DNA of 64,000 nt from assembly GCA_963723165.1 (NCBI GenBank), contig CAVRPP010000008.1:124001-188000 (forward strand), in the 5' to 3' direction. The translations under genes and the position numbers were made by a program. This document shows, one piece after another, positions 24,782-32,259 of the stretch. The notes below the pieces were generated by a model. The model was not told the origin of the DNA and made no database searches. It saw nothing but the letters and a program-made list of their open reading frames with translations. The DNA comes from UBA4744 sp963723165 (GTDB lineage: Bacteria; Actinomycetota; Acidimicrobiia; Spongiisociales; UBA4744). How positions within the stretch are numbered: position 1 is the first letter of the stretch; the number at the start of each line of letters is the position of its first letter.

Positions 24782-26399
24782 GATATGTCCCAAACACGGC
24801 CTTCAATCTCGCCACCATCTCTCCTTCCGTGGCCCGCAGGCGGGCGGCCTCAATCAAGAGCGGCATGAGGTTGGCGGCGCCCCGGGCGCCGGCTTCGAGG
24901 GCATCGAGCGCCTTGTCGACCTCGAGCTGGTTTCGAGTCCGGCGGACCGACATAACTCGATCCCGTTGCACGGCTTCCACTTCCGGGGCGATGTGCAACA
25001 TCTCGATAGGTTCCTCGTCTGGCTTGGCAAACCTATTGACGCCCACCACCGCCCGGTCCCCGGTGTTGACCGCTTTCTCGTACTCATATGCCGAATCGGC
25101 GATGGCAGACTGGAAATAGTTCTCCTCGATGCCGCGCAGCACACCGTCGAGCATCGAGCCCTGCCCGAGTCGATCAACCACCGCCAGGATGTCCTCGACT
25201 CGTTCTTCCATTCGATCGGTCATCTCCTCAACAAACCATGAACCTCCGAGCGGGTCGATCGTGTCCGCGACGCCGGTCTCTTCGGCCAGAACCTGTTGGG
25301 TACGCAGGGCCAATTCCGCTGCTGCCTCGGTTGGAAGCGCATACACCTCATCGAGGGCATTTGTGTGCAGGCTCTGCGTGCCGCCCAGCACTGCCGCCAG
25401 AGCCTCGACGGTCGTCCTCACAACGTTGTTGTCTGGTTGTTGGGCGGTCAACGAAACACCTGCCGTTTGGGTGTGGAATCGAAGTTTCAGCGAACGCTCA
25501 TCTTCGGTCCCGTACCGTTCCCTCATCCAGCGAGCCCAGATACGGCGCGCCGCCCGGAATTTGGCAATCTCCTCGAAGAAATCGATGTGAGCGTCGAAAA
25601 AGAACGAGAACCGGGGAGCGAAATCTTCGATGCGCATCCCGGCTCGTTCGCAAGCCTCCACGTAGGCAAATCCGTCGGCAAGGGTGAAGGCCAGTTCCTG
25701 GGCGGCGTTGGCCCCGGCTTCCCGTATGTGATATCCCGAGATGGAGATGGTGTTCCATTGCGGCACTTCGGTCCGACAGAAGTCGACCATATCGACGATG
25801 AGACGCAGATGCGGTTCGGGCGGGAAGATCCACTCCTTCTGAGCGATGTATTCCTTCAAGATGTCGTTCTGAAGCGTGCCGCGCAGATCCTTCCAATCAA
25901 CACCCTGCTCTTCAGCCGCGACCAGGAGGAAAGCGAAGAGGATTACCGCCGGGCCGTTGATGGTCATCGAGACGGAAACGTCACCGAGCGGGATTGCATC
26001 GAAAAGGTCGAGCATGTCGTCGGCCGAATCGATGGCGACGCCGCAATGACCGACTTCGCCGAGCGCCACGGCGTGGTCCGAGTCGTACCCCATCAGCGTT
26101 GGCATGTCGAACGCCACGGACAGGCCGTGCTGGCCTTCCGTCAACAGCTTGCGAAACCTATCGTTCGTGTCGGCTACCCCGGCGAAACCGGCAAATTGGC
26201 GAATCGTCCAAAGCCTGCCGCGATATCCGGAGGCGTGAATTCCGCGGGTATACGGATACGTCCCCGGATAGCCAATTCGATCGTCGACTTCGCCTCCGAC
26301 CTCGAGGGCCGGAACATCTTCGAACGAAAGGCTGGCGAATCGTTCCCGTCGTTTGGGCTGCGCGTCATAGGCGCTCTCCCAGTCCTCTCGCCCGCTCAC
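24762..26399 (-). CDS. Acyl-CoA mutase large subunit, isobutyryl-CoA mutase-like
   Basis: A 545-residue protein of the B12-dependent methylmalonyl-CoA mutase family, large-subunit type without a cobalamin-binding domain. The substrate-channel segment YPYTRGIHASGYRGRLWTIR is followed by QFAGF, giving Phe69 where methylmalonyl-CoA mutase has Tyr89. At the second discriminating place EYIAQKEWIFPP gives Gln187 where methylmalonyl-CoA mutase has Arg207. Phe plus Gln is the signature of isobutyryl-CoA mutase (IcmA), so isobutyryl-/n-butyryl-CoA or a similar acid is the likely substrate. The partner B12-binding subunit and the G-protein chaperone are not in the window. GTG 26399 overlaps the zinc-ribbon gene by 4 bp. 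Confidence 0.9.
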   Translation of the reverse strand: MSGREDWESAYDAQPKRRERFASLSFEDVPALEVGGEVDDRIGYPGTYPYTRGIHASGYRGRLWTIRQFAGFAGVADTNDRFRKLLTEGQHGLSVAFDMPTLMGYDSDHAVALGEVGHCGVAIDSADDMLDLFDAIPLGDVSVSMTINGPAVILFAFLLVAAEEQGVDWKDLRGTLQNDILKEYIAQKEWIFPPEPHLRLIVDMVDFCRTEVPQWNTISISGYHIREAGANAAQELAFTLADGFAYVEACERAGMRIEDFAPRFSFFFDAHIDFFEEIAKFRAARRIWARWMRERYGTEDERSLKLRFHTQTAGVSLTAQQPDNNVVRTTVEALAAVLGGTQSLHTNALDEVYALPTEAAAELALRTQQVLAEETGVADTIDPLGGSWFVEEMTDRMEERVEDILAVVDRLGQGSMLDGVLRGIEENYFQSAIADSAYEYEKAVNTGDRAVVGVNRFAKPDEEPIEMLHIAPEVEAVQRDRVMSVRRTRNQLEVDKALDALEAGARGAANLMPLLIEAARLRATEGEMVARLKAVFGTYRETAGF

Positions 26400-26668
26400 G
26401 GGTTCCTCTTCACCGCGACTTCATCTCCACAATTCGGACATACGGCCACGTCGACATCGCCAACGATGAATGAAAACGAGCACCCGTTGCAGGTAGCCCG
26501 GGGCGAAGACGCCATCGGCTCGGGGGCCGGTGGGGGCACAGTCAAGGACGGTTCGGGTGTCGGGGCGGGACGGACTTCGTTGGCGGCTCCGCACGCGGGG
26601 CATGGATATCGACCGGCTCCCTCTACTGGAAACTCGGTACCGCATCGTCCACACCGCACACCCATCAT
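26396..26668 (-). CDS. Two-zinc-ribbon small protein
   Basis: A 90-residue protein with two Cys4 zinc ribbons: VRCGRCGTEFPVEGAGRYPC continuing PAC at the N-terminus, and TCNGCSFSFIV with AVCPNCGDEV at the C-terminus. A Pro-rich linker (about 33-55) joins them. Such proteins are usually adaptors or nucleic-acid binders. It is locked into the operon by 4-bp overlaps on both sides (26396-26399 with the mutase, 26665-26668 with the membrane protein). The role is unknown; coupling to an acyl-CoA mutase is unusual. Confidence 0.75.
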   Translation of the reverse strand: MMGVRCGRCGTEFPVEGAGRYPCPACGAANEVRPAPTPEPSLTVPPPAPEPMASSPRATCNGCSFSFIVGDVDVAVCPNCGDEVAVKRNP

Positions 26669-27102
26669 CGTGGATCCTCCGCCGGTTCGCCGACTGCTCC
26701 GATAGTCACAAGATACCGGGCTTCGCAGGCCAGCACTTCCCGAATGTCTGCATCATCGTATTTCATCCCGTGACGGCGCCCGATCTGTTCACCGATGTAC
26801 TCGACCGCGGCCGCGTGCCCGCCTGCGACGACTGCCACCTCCCGGTCTCGCTTGCCGTCTGCCAGGCCCTGCAGGTAGTGCACCTCCCATTCGAGTATGC
26901 GTCGCACACCTGCCCGACCAAGACGGATACGGACCTCGTCGTCCAGACTCTCGAGAGCAAAAGCAACGGCATCATCTATCGAGTAGATGAGCGGCCCGGC
27001 CGCAGATCGACGCTTTGCCTCTTGCCAGACCATGGCTGCGATGACAACGAGGAACACAGCGAGGAGAAGTGCCCCAACGATTACAGCTGTTTCAGGAGAC
27101 AT
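26665..27102 (-). CDS. Single-span membrane protein of unknown function
   Basis: A 145-residue protein with one N-terminal helix (VIVGALLLAVFLVVIAAMVW) and a basic stop-transfer QEAKRR, then a cytosolic domain rich in helices (DDAVAFALESLDDEVRIRLG, VRRILEWEVHYLQGLADGK). Start ATG 27102 is chosen because a minus-strand TAGCAT (27110-27115) lies 7 nt upstream in the leaderless arrangement; GTG 27135 is a weaker option. It is the first gene of the mutase operon. No family recognised. Confidence 0.65.
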   Translation of the reverse strand: MSPETAVIVGALLLAVFLVVIAAMVWQEAKRRSAAGPLIYSIDDAVAFALESLDDEVRIRLGRAGVRRILEWEVHYLQGLADGKRDREVAVVAGGHAAAVEYIGEQIGRRHGMKYDDADIREVLACEARYLVTIGAVGEPAEDPR

Positions 27103-27109
27103 GCCCGTC

Positions 27110-27115
27110 ATGCTA
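27110..27115 (-). promoter_or_regulatory. Candidate leaderless -10 box TAGCAT for the mutase operon
   Basis: Minus-strand TAGCAT ends 7 nt before ATG 27102, which has no Shine-Dalgarno. Confidence 0.5.
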
Positions 27116-27199
27116 CTGACCCAAGCTCGCACCATGGATCCAGCCGGGTGACCTGTGACCGGGCAGTGGGATTAGTCTCAGCGCAAAAAGGGAGCGGGC

Positions 27200-28126
27200 G
27201 TGGAATTCTCGTTGATGACCGAACCGCAGGTTGGGGGAACGTACGAAGAGCAACGGGCCGCCGCCCGCTGGGCAGAGCAGAGCGGACTGGTCAGTTTCGC
27301 TCGTTCCGATCATTACTACTCCAGTCGCCGACCTCCGTCGGAAGCCACCGATGCTTTCGCCGTGCTGGCCGGACTAGCGAGGGAGACGTCCCGCATCCGG
27401 CTCTGCGTCCTCGTCTCACCCATCACGTTCCGCCACCCCGCAGTGGTGGCGAAAATGGCAGCCACGATCGACCAGATGTCGGCAGGACGGCTGGATCTGG
27501 GAGTTGGGACCGGCTGGATGGATCTGGAACACGATGCCTTCGGGTTGCCGTTCCCGGCGTGGAGCGAGCGGTTCGGCCGCCTGGAAGAAGCGCTTCACTA
27601 CCTGAGGGCTGCGTTCGCCGAAGGACCTCAAACCTTTGCCGGTCGCTACTACGAGTTGGAGGCCGACGTCCGCCCCATCCCGGAATCCCCGATCCCCATC
27701 ATCGTCGGCGGCCAGGGACCCGATCGAACACCCCGGCTGGCCGGAACCTTCGCCGACGAGTACAACCATTTCCTGGCCGATCCCTCGGAGATCGCGCCGA
27801 AGATCGACAAAGTGCGGGCTGCCGCCCTGAAGGCCGGCCGCCGGCCCGAACAGATCACAATGAGTGTGATGGGTCCGGTGCTGATCGGCGTCGACGATGC
27901 GGACTATCGACGCAAACTCGAGGCGGCGGCCGCTGCCCGTAACGATGAGCCCGCTGAGCTCGAGCGCCGCTGGGCATCGCATGGAATACCCATCGGTCCT
28001 CCGTCCCGGGTGGCCGAGGCGCTCGATGGGCTGCGGCTGGCAGGAGTCACCAAATTCTATGTCCAGCACCTCGATCTTTCCGATCTCACGGGCCTCGACC
28101 AGACATTTGAGGTACTGCGGTCGTAG
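27200..28126 (+). CDS. LLM-class (F420-dependent type) oxidoreductase
   Basis: A 308-residue luciferase-like TIM-barrel protein. It begins MEFSLMTEPQVGGTYEEQ and has ARSDHYYSSR, RIRLCVLVSPITFRHPAVVA, ATIDQMSAGRLDLGVGTGWM and PIIVGGQGPDRTPRLAG, the usual order of coenzyme-binding segments in LLM F420-dependent enzymes. These transfer hydride between F420H2 (or FMN) and diverse small substrates. GTG 27200 has GGGAG at a suitable distance. It is monocistronic and upstream of sufC. The substrate is unknown. Confidence 0.85.
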   Translation: MEFSLMTEPQVGGTYEEQRAAARWAEQSGLVSFARSDHYYSSRRPPSEATDAFAVLAGLARETSRIRLCVLVSPITFRHPAVVAKMAATIDQMSAGRLDLGVGTGWMDLEHDAFGLPFPAWSERFGRLEEALHYLRAAFAEGPQTFAGRYYELEADVRPIPESPIPIIVGGQGPDRTPRLAGTFADEYNHFLADPSEIAPKIDKVRAAALKAGRRPEQITMSVMGPVLIGVDDADYRRKLEAAAAARNDEPAELERRWASHGIPIGPPSRVAEALDGLRLAGVTKFYVQHLDLSDLTGLDQTFEVLRS

Positions 28127-28217
28127 GCCTGCCGGCTGCGGTGGTGATGAGAAGGCTCGGAGCCCGTAAACCGCAGCCGTCAACCGGCCCGGAATTCCAC
28201 TATGTTCGTGGTGTATT

Positions 28218-28223
28218 TAGGCT
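28218..28223 (+). promoter_or_regulatory. Candidate leaderless promoter of sufC-sufS-sufU
   Basis: TAGGCT lies 6 nt before ATG 28230; TTCCAC at 28195-28200 is 17 bp upstream and may be the -35 element. Confidence 0.5.
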
Positions 28224-28229
28224 GTGATC

Positions 28230-28988
28230 ATGGCAAACCAACCACCCCTCCTGCAGATCGAAGACCTTCACGCTCGCGTCGCCGACACGGAAATCCTGCG
28301 CGGCGTCAACCTCACCGTGGCGCGGGGAGAGGTGGCGGCTCTCATGGGTCCCAATGGGTCCGGCAAGTCGACCCTGGCCAATGTCCTCATGGGGAATGCC
28401 AACTACGAAGTCACCGCCGGAAGGATCCTCTATAAGGGCGAGGACGTTACGGCTGCACCGCCCAACGATCGTGCCAACCTGGGCATGTTTCTAGCGTTTC
28501 AGTATCCCGAGGAGATTCCCGGCGTCTCGGTAGTCAACTTCCTGCGAGCCGCTCTCTCCAACCGCACGGGCATCGAATACACCGTGCTCGAACTCCGCCT
28601 GAAGGTGATGGACGCCATGAAAGAGCTGGGAATGGAATCGAGTTTCGCTGATCGGTATCTGAATGAAGGCTTCTCCGGGGGCGAGCGTAAGCGCAACGAG
28701 GTACTGCAAATGGCCGTCCTCGAACCGGAACTGGCGATCATGGACGAAACCGACTCCGGTCTCGACATCGATGCTCTGCGGATCGTGGCCGACGGGGTCA
28801 ACAAGCTGACCGGCCCGGCCCGGGGATTCCTCATCATCACCCACTACCAGCGTCTGCTGGACTACATCACTCCCGACGTGGTCCACATCTTCATGAATGG
28901 CCGCGTGCTCACCTCCGGAGGACCCGAACTAGCCGTCCGCCTGGAAGAGGAGGGCTACGAGGCATTCCGGGCCGGCGCCCCTGCATGA
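28230..28988 (+). CDS. sufC: Fe-S assembly ATPase SufC (copy 1)
   Basis: A 252-residue ABC-type ATPase typical of SufC: Walker A GPNGSGKST, Q-loop LAFQYPEEIPGV, signature FSGGERKRNEV, Walker B LAIMDETDSGLD and switch His in IITHYQR. SufC drives conformational changes of the SufB-SufD scaffold that builds Fe-S clusters. It is followed by sufS (13-nt gap) and sufU. ATG 28230 is preferred to GTG 28224 because it fits the -10 box. A second, divergent SufC lies at 34202-35008 next to sufD. Confidence 0.93.
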   Translation: MANQPPLLQIEDLHARVADTEILRGVNLTVARGEVAALMGPNGSGKSTLANVLMGNANYEVTAGRILYKGEDVTAAPPNDRANLGMFLAFQYPEEIPGVSVVNFLRAALSNRTGIEYTVLELRLKVMDAMKELGMESSFADRYLNEGFSGGERKRNEVLQMAVLEPELAIMDETDSGLDIDALRIVADGVNKLTGPARGFLIITHYQRLLDYITPDVVHIFMNGRVLTSGGPELAVRLEEEGYEAFRAGAPA

Positions 28989-29001
28989 TGGCGACCCCTC
29001 G

Positions 29002-30231
29002 ATGACCGACCTATCTCATCTGCGACAGGATTTCCCGGTGCTCGAACGCCGGGTCCACGGGAAACCCCTCGTATTCCTCGACTCGGCGGCGTCTAGCCAG
29101 AAACCGACCCAGGTGCTGGACGTCATGGATGCCATGTATCGCAGCCACTATGCAAACGTTCATCGGGGCGCCTACCTGCTATCCGAGGAATCCACAGCAG
29201 CCTACGAAGAAGCGCGCAGCAAGGTGGCTCGGTTCATCAACGCCGCTGCGCCATCAGAAGTCGCCTTCACCCGGGGGGCCACGACGGCTCTCAACACCGT
29301 CGCCTTCGGATGGGGCATGGATCATCTCCAAGCCGGAGACAAGATCCTCTTGACCATGATGGAGCACCATGCCAACGTCGTTCCGTGGCAAATGGTCGCC
29401 CGCCGGACCGGAGCCGAACTCGTCTATCTGCCCATGACCGCCGGCTTCCACCTGGACGCCAAACGCCTCCCCGATTTGCTGGACGACCGGGTCAAGGTGT
29501 TCTCGTTCACCGGAATGTCGAACGTAACGGGAACGATGCCACCGGTCGCCGAACTGGCCGCTATGGCGCGAGATCGCGGTGCGCTGGTCGTCGTCGACGC
29601 CTCCCAGCTGGTCACGCACGCTCCGGTCGACGTTCAGGCGCTGGGAGCCGATTTTGTTGCCTTCTCGGGCCACAAGATGCTGGGCCCTACCGGCATCGGA
29701 GCGCTGTGGGGCCGCCCGTCGTTGCTGGCAGAAATGGAGCCATTCGAGGGTGGCGGAGAAATGATCAGCGACGTCCGGCTCGACGAATCGACCTGGGCAC
29801 CGGTTCCCCACAAGTTCGAAGCGGGCACCCCTCCCATAGTCGAGGCGGTCGGCCTTGGAGCCGCCGTCGACTATCTGGAAAAGATCGGCATGGAATCGGT
29901 CCGCTCGCATGGCGAAATACTCACCGGATACGCACTCGAGCAATTTGCCACATTGCCGGCCATCCGCCTGTTTGGTCCGGATGATCTGGCGCGGCGGGGA
30001 GGCGTCATCAGCTTCGCGCTGGGAGACATTCACCCTCATGATGTGGCAACCATCCTCGATCAGGAAGGCATTGCCGTCCGGGCCGGCCATCATTGCGCAA
30101 AACCGCTCACGCGAGCCCTCGGCGTGCCGGCCACGGTTCGCGCTTCATTTCACGTGTACAACACCACTGAAGACGTTGATGCGCTCATCACCGGTCTCCG
30201 CGAGGTACAAAGGGTCTTCCATGTCGATTGA
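29002..30231 (+). CDS. sufS: Cysteine desulfurase SufS
   Basis: A 409-residue PLP enzyme. The cofactor Lys is in FSGHKMLGPTG, the PLP-stacking region is MMEHHANVVPW, and the catalytic persulfide Cys is in RAGHHCAKPL. The PLP ring-binding Asp appears in VVVDASQ. It takes sulfur from cysteine and passes it to SufU, encoded just downstream with an 11-bp overlap. Length and motifs fit group II desulfurases. Confidence 0.95.
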   Translation: MTDLSHLRQDFPVLERRVHGKPLVFLDSAASSQKPTQVLDVMDAMYRSHYANVHRGAYLLSEESTAAYEEARSKVARFINAAAPSEVAFTRGATTALNTVAFGWGMDHLQAGDKILLTMMEHHANVVPWQMVARRTGAELVYLPMTAGFHLDAKRLPDLLDDRVKVFSFTGMSNVTGTMPPVAELAAMARDRGALVVVDASQLVTHAPVDVQALGADFVAFSGHKMLGPTGIGALWGRPSLLAEMEPFEGGGEMISDVRLDESTWAPVPHKFEAGTPPIVEAVGLGAAVDYLEKIGMESVRSHGEILTGYALEQFATLPAIRLFGPDDLARRGGVISFALGDIHPHDVATILDQEGIAVRAGHHCAKPLTRALGVPATVRASFHVYNTTEDVDALITGLREVQRVFHVD

Positions 30232-30673
30232 AGAGCTGTACCGCGAGGTGATCCTCGACCACAACCGCAACCCCCGCAACCGCGGAACCCTGACCGAACC
30301 CGACGCTCATGCGGAGGGAAACAACCCGTTGTGCGGCGACGAATTGACCCTCGACCTTCGCCTGGAGGATGACCGGATAGTCGAGGTAGCCATTGAGGGG
30401 CAGGGATGCTCGATCAGCCAGTCTTCGGCCTCGATGATGAGTCAGGCCATCAAGGGCAAGACGCTCGAAGAGGTTGGCGGCCTCATCACGAGCTTCAAAG
30501 CCATGATGGACATCGAAGCACCTGCGACCGGAGCCGGGCTCGATCCCGGGCGACCAGGGGCGGTGCTCGGTGATCTCGAGGCACTGCAGGGAGTCCGCAA
30601 GTTTCCGGTGCGAATCAAGTGCGCCAACCTGGCCTGGACCACGCTGGAAGAAGCACTCAAGAGCCGTCGGTAA
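30221..30673 (+). CDS. sufU: Sulfur-transfer protein SufU
   Basis: A 150-residue zinc-dependent sulfurtransferase. Cys residues that bind zinc and accept sulfur occur in NNPLCGDELTL, GQGCSISQSSASM and RIKCANLAW; the insertion between the second and third is longer than in IscU, as expected for SufU. It relays persulfide sulfur from SufS to the SufBCD scaffold. ATG 30221 lies inside the sufS end (11-bp overlap), so translation is coupled. It ends 28 bp from the convergent fumC stop. Confidence 0.94.
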   Translation: MSIEELYREVILDHNRNPRNRGTLTEPDAHAEGNNPLCGDELTLDLRLEDDRIVEVAIEGQGCSISQSSASMMSQAIKGKTLEEVGGLITSFKAMMDIEAPATGAGLDPGRPGAVLGDLEALQGVRKFPVRIKCANLAWTTLEEALKSRR

Positions 30674-30701
30674 CCACCCACAACCGATACCGGCAACTCT
30701 T

Positions 30702-32093
30702 CTAGCCGACTCCCCCTTCGGTCATACGCTTCAGGTCGAGCGCTTTGTCGATTTCAGCTTCCGTCATCCATCCCTTTTCCAGGACTACCTCGCGCACCGT
30801 TCGGCCGCTCGCAAAAGCTTCCTTGGCCGCTACGGATCCGTTGTCATATCCGATATGAGGATTGAGGGCAGTGACGACGATGACGTTCTTCTCGAGGAGA
30901 TGCCGGGCCCGGGCGGCGTCGGCAACGATGCCGTCGACACATTTTTCGGCCATGAGGCGGCAGGCGGACGCCAGGAGGGAGATCGACTCCCCCAGGTTGC
31001 GGGCCATCATGGGCATCATCACATTCAGCTCGAAGTTGCCGTTGGCTCCTCCCCAGGCAACCGCCGTGTCATTTCCCATCACCTGGGCGGCCACCTGCAT
31101 GGCCATCTCCGGAATCACCGGATTCACCTTGGCGGGCATGATCGAACTACCCGGCTGCAACGCGGGGAGTTTGATCTCGGCAATGGCCGTCACCGGGCCC
31201 GAGGACAACCAGCGCAGATCGTTGGCAATCTTGAACAGAGAGACTGCAACGGTCTTCAAGGCTCCTGAGGCGTTCACAATGGCATCCTTGGAAGCCTGGG
31301 CTTCGAAGTGATTATTCGCTTCGAAGAACCCGTATCCGGTGCGCGCTGCCATCACGGCAATGACTTTGGCGGCATAACCCTCGGGACAATTGATTCCGGT
31401 CCCGGTGGCCGTCCCGCCGAGTGGGAGCTCTTCGAGTTCGGGGACCACTTTCTCCACTCTCTCGGCCGCCTTGCGAATCTGTGCGGCATAGCCGGAGAAC
31501 TCTTGCCCCAGGGTTACGGGCACCGCATCCATGAGATGGGTTCGCCCCGACTTGACGACATCGGTGAACTCGGTGGCCTTGGCCTCCAGCGATTTGCCCA
31601 GCTTCGCCAGGGCGGGGAGCAAATCTTGGTGCAGTGCATCAACGGCTGCGACATGCATCGCTGTGGGAAATGTGTCATTGGAAGATTGACCGAAGTTGAC
31701 GTGGTCGTTGGGATGGACGAGTTTCGAACCAGGCTCGCCGCCGAGCAGCTCGGTAGCGCGATGGGCGATCACTTCGTTGCTATTGGTGTTGCTGGAAGTT
31801 CCCGAACCCGTTTGGAAGACATCGACGGGGAACTGATCGTCGAGACTGCCGGCCATGACCTCGTCGGCAGCCTGCCGGACGGCAACTGCTTTGTCCGCAT
31901 CGACATGGCGGTCGGCTTCCGACACCTCGGCCGCGGAGCCTTTGAGCAGTCCGAAAGCCCAGATGATCCGGCGGTCGATCTTGAGTCCCGACACCGGGAA
32001 GTTGTCTACCGCCCGCTGCGTTGACGCCCCGTATAGGGCAGCGATGGGTACCTTCACCTCGCCCATTGAGTCGCGTTCGATCCGATAATCCAC
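30702..32093 (-). CDS. fumC: Fumarate hydratase, class II
   Basis: A 463-residue homotetrameric lyase of the fumarase/aspartase superfamily. The signature loop is GSSIMPAKVNPVIPEMAMQV; TGSGTSSNTNSNEVIAHRA and SGRTHLMDAVPVTLGQE supply active-site residues. YGASTQRAVDNFPVSG near the start favours fumarase over aspartase. It interconverts fumarate and malate in the citric acid cycle. GTG 32093 follows GAGAGGAG by 6 nt. A DosR-like palindrome lies about 60 bp upstream in the shared intergenic region with the histidine kinase. Confidence 0.93.
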   Translation of the reverse strand: MDYRIERDSMGEVKVPIAALYGASTQRAVDNFPVSGLKIDRRIIWAFGLLKGSAAEVSEADRHVDADKAVAVRQAADEVMAGSLDDQFPVDVFQTGSGTSSNTNSNEVIAHRATELLGGEPGSKLVHPNDHVNFGQSSNDTFPTAMHVAAVDALHQDLLPALAKLGKSLEAKATEFTDVVKSGRTHLMDAVPVTLGQEFSGYAAQIRKAAERVEKVVPELEELPLGGTATGTGINCPEGYAAKVIAVMAARTGYGFFEANNHFEAQASKDAIVNASGALKTVAVSLFKIANDLRWLSSGPVTAIAEIKLPALQPGSSIMPAKVNPVIPEMAMQVAAQVMGNDTAVAWGGANGNFELNVMMPMMARNLGESISLLASACRLMAEKCVDGIVADAARARHLLEKNVIVVTALNPHIGYDNGSVAAKEAFASGRTVREVVLEKGWMTEAEIDKALDLKRMTEGGVG

Positions 32094-32153
32094 GGCCGGC
32101 TCCTCTCGGTGTTTGCTCCCCGTAGCGTAGGCCCCAATTCGAGAGCCGACCCA

Positions 32154-32167
32154 GGGACCTAAGTCCC
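32154..32167. promoter_or_regulatory. DosR/DevR-like palindrome GGGACCTAAGTCCC
   Basis: This 14-mer matches 13 of 14 core positions of the mycobacterial DosR box (GGGACTWWAGTCCC). It sits between the divergent fumC (start 32093) and histidine kinase (start 32260) genes and could serve either. A regulator of this type is not in the window. Confidence 0.5.
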
Positions 32168-32259
32168 TTATGTGCGCGGGTCAAGACCCGGCGCAGCTGT
32201 GCCGATACATCACAGAGGAGAATCGCCGAAGAACTCATCAGCGATATCAGAGGAATGAT

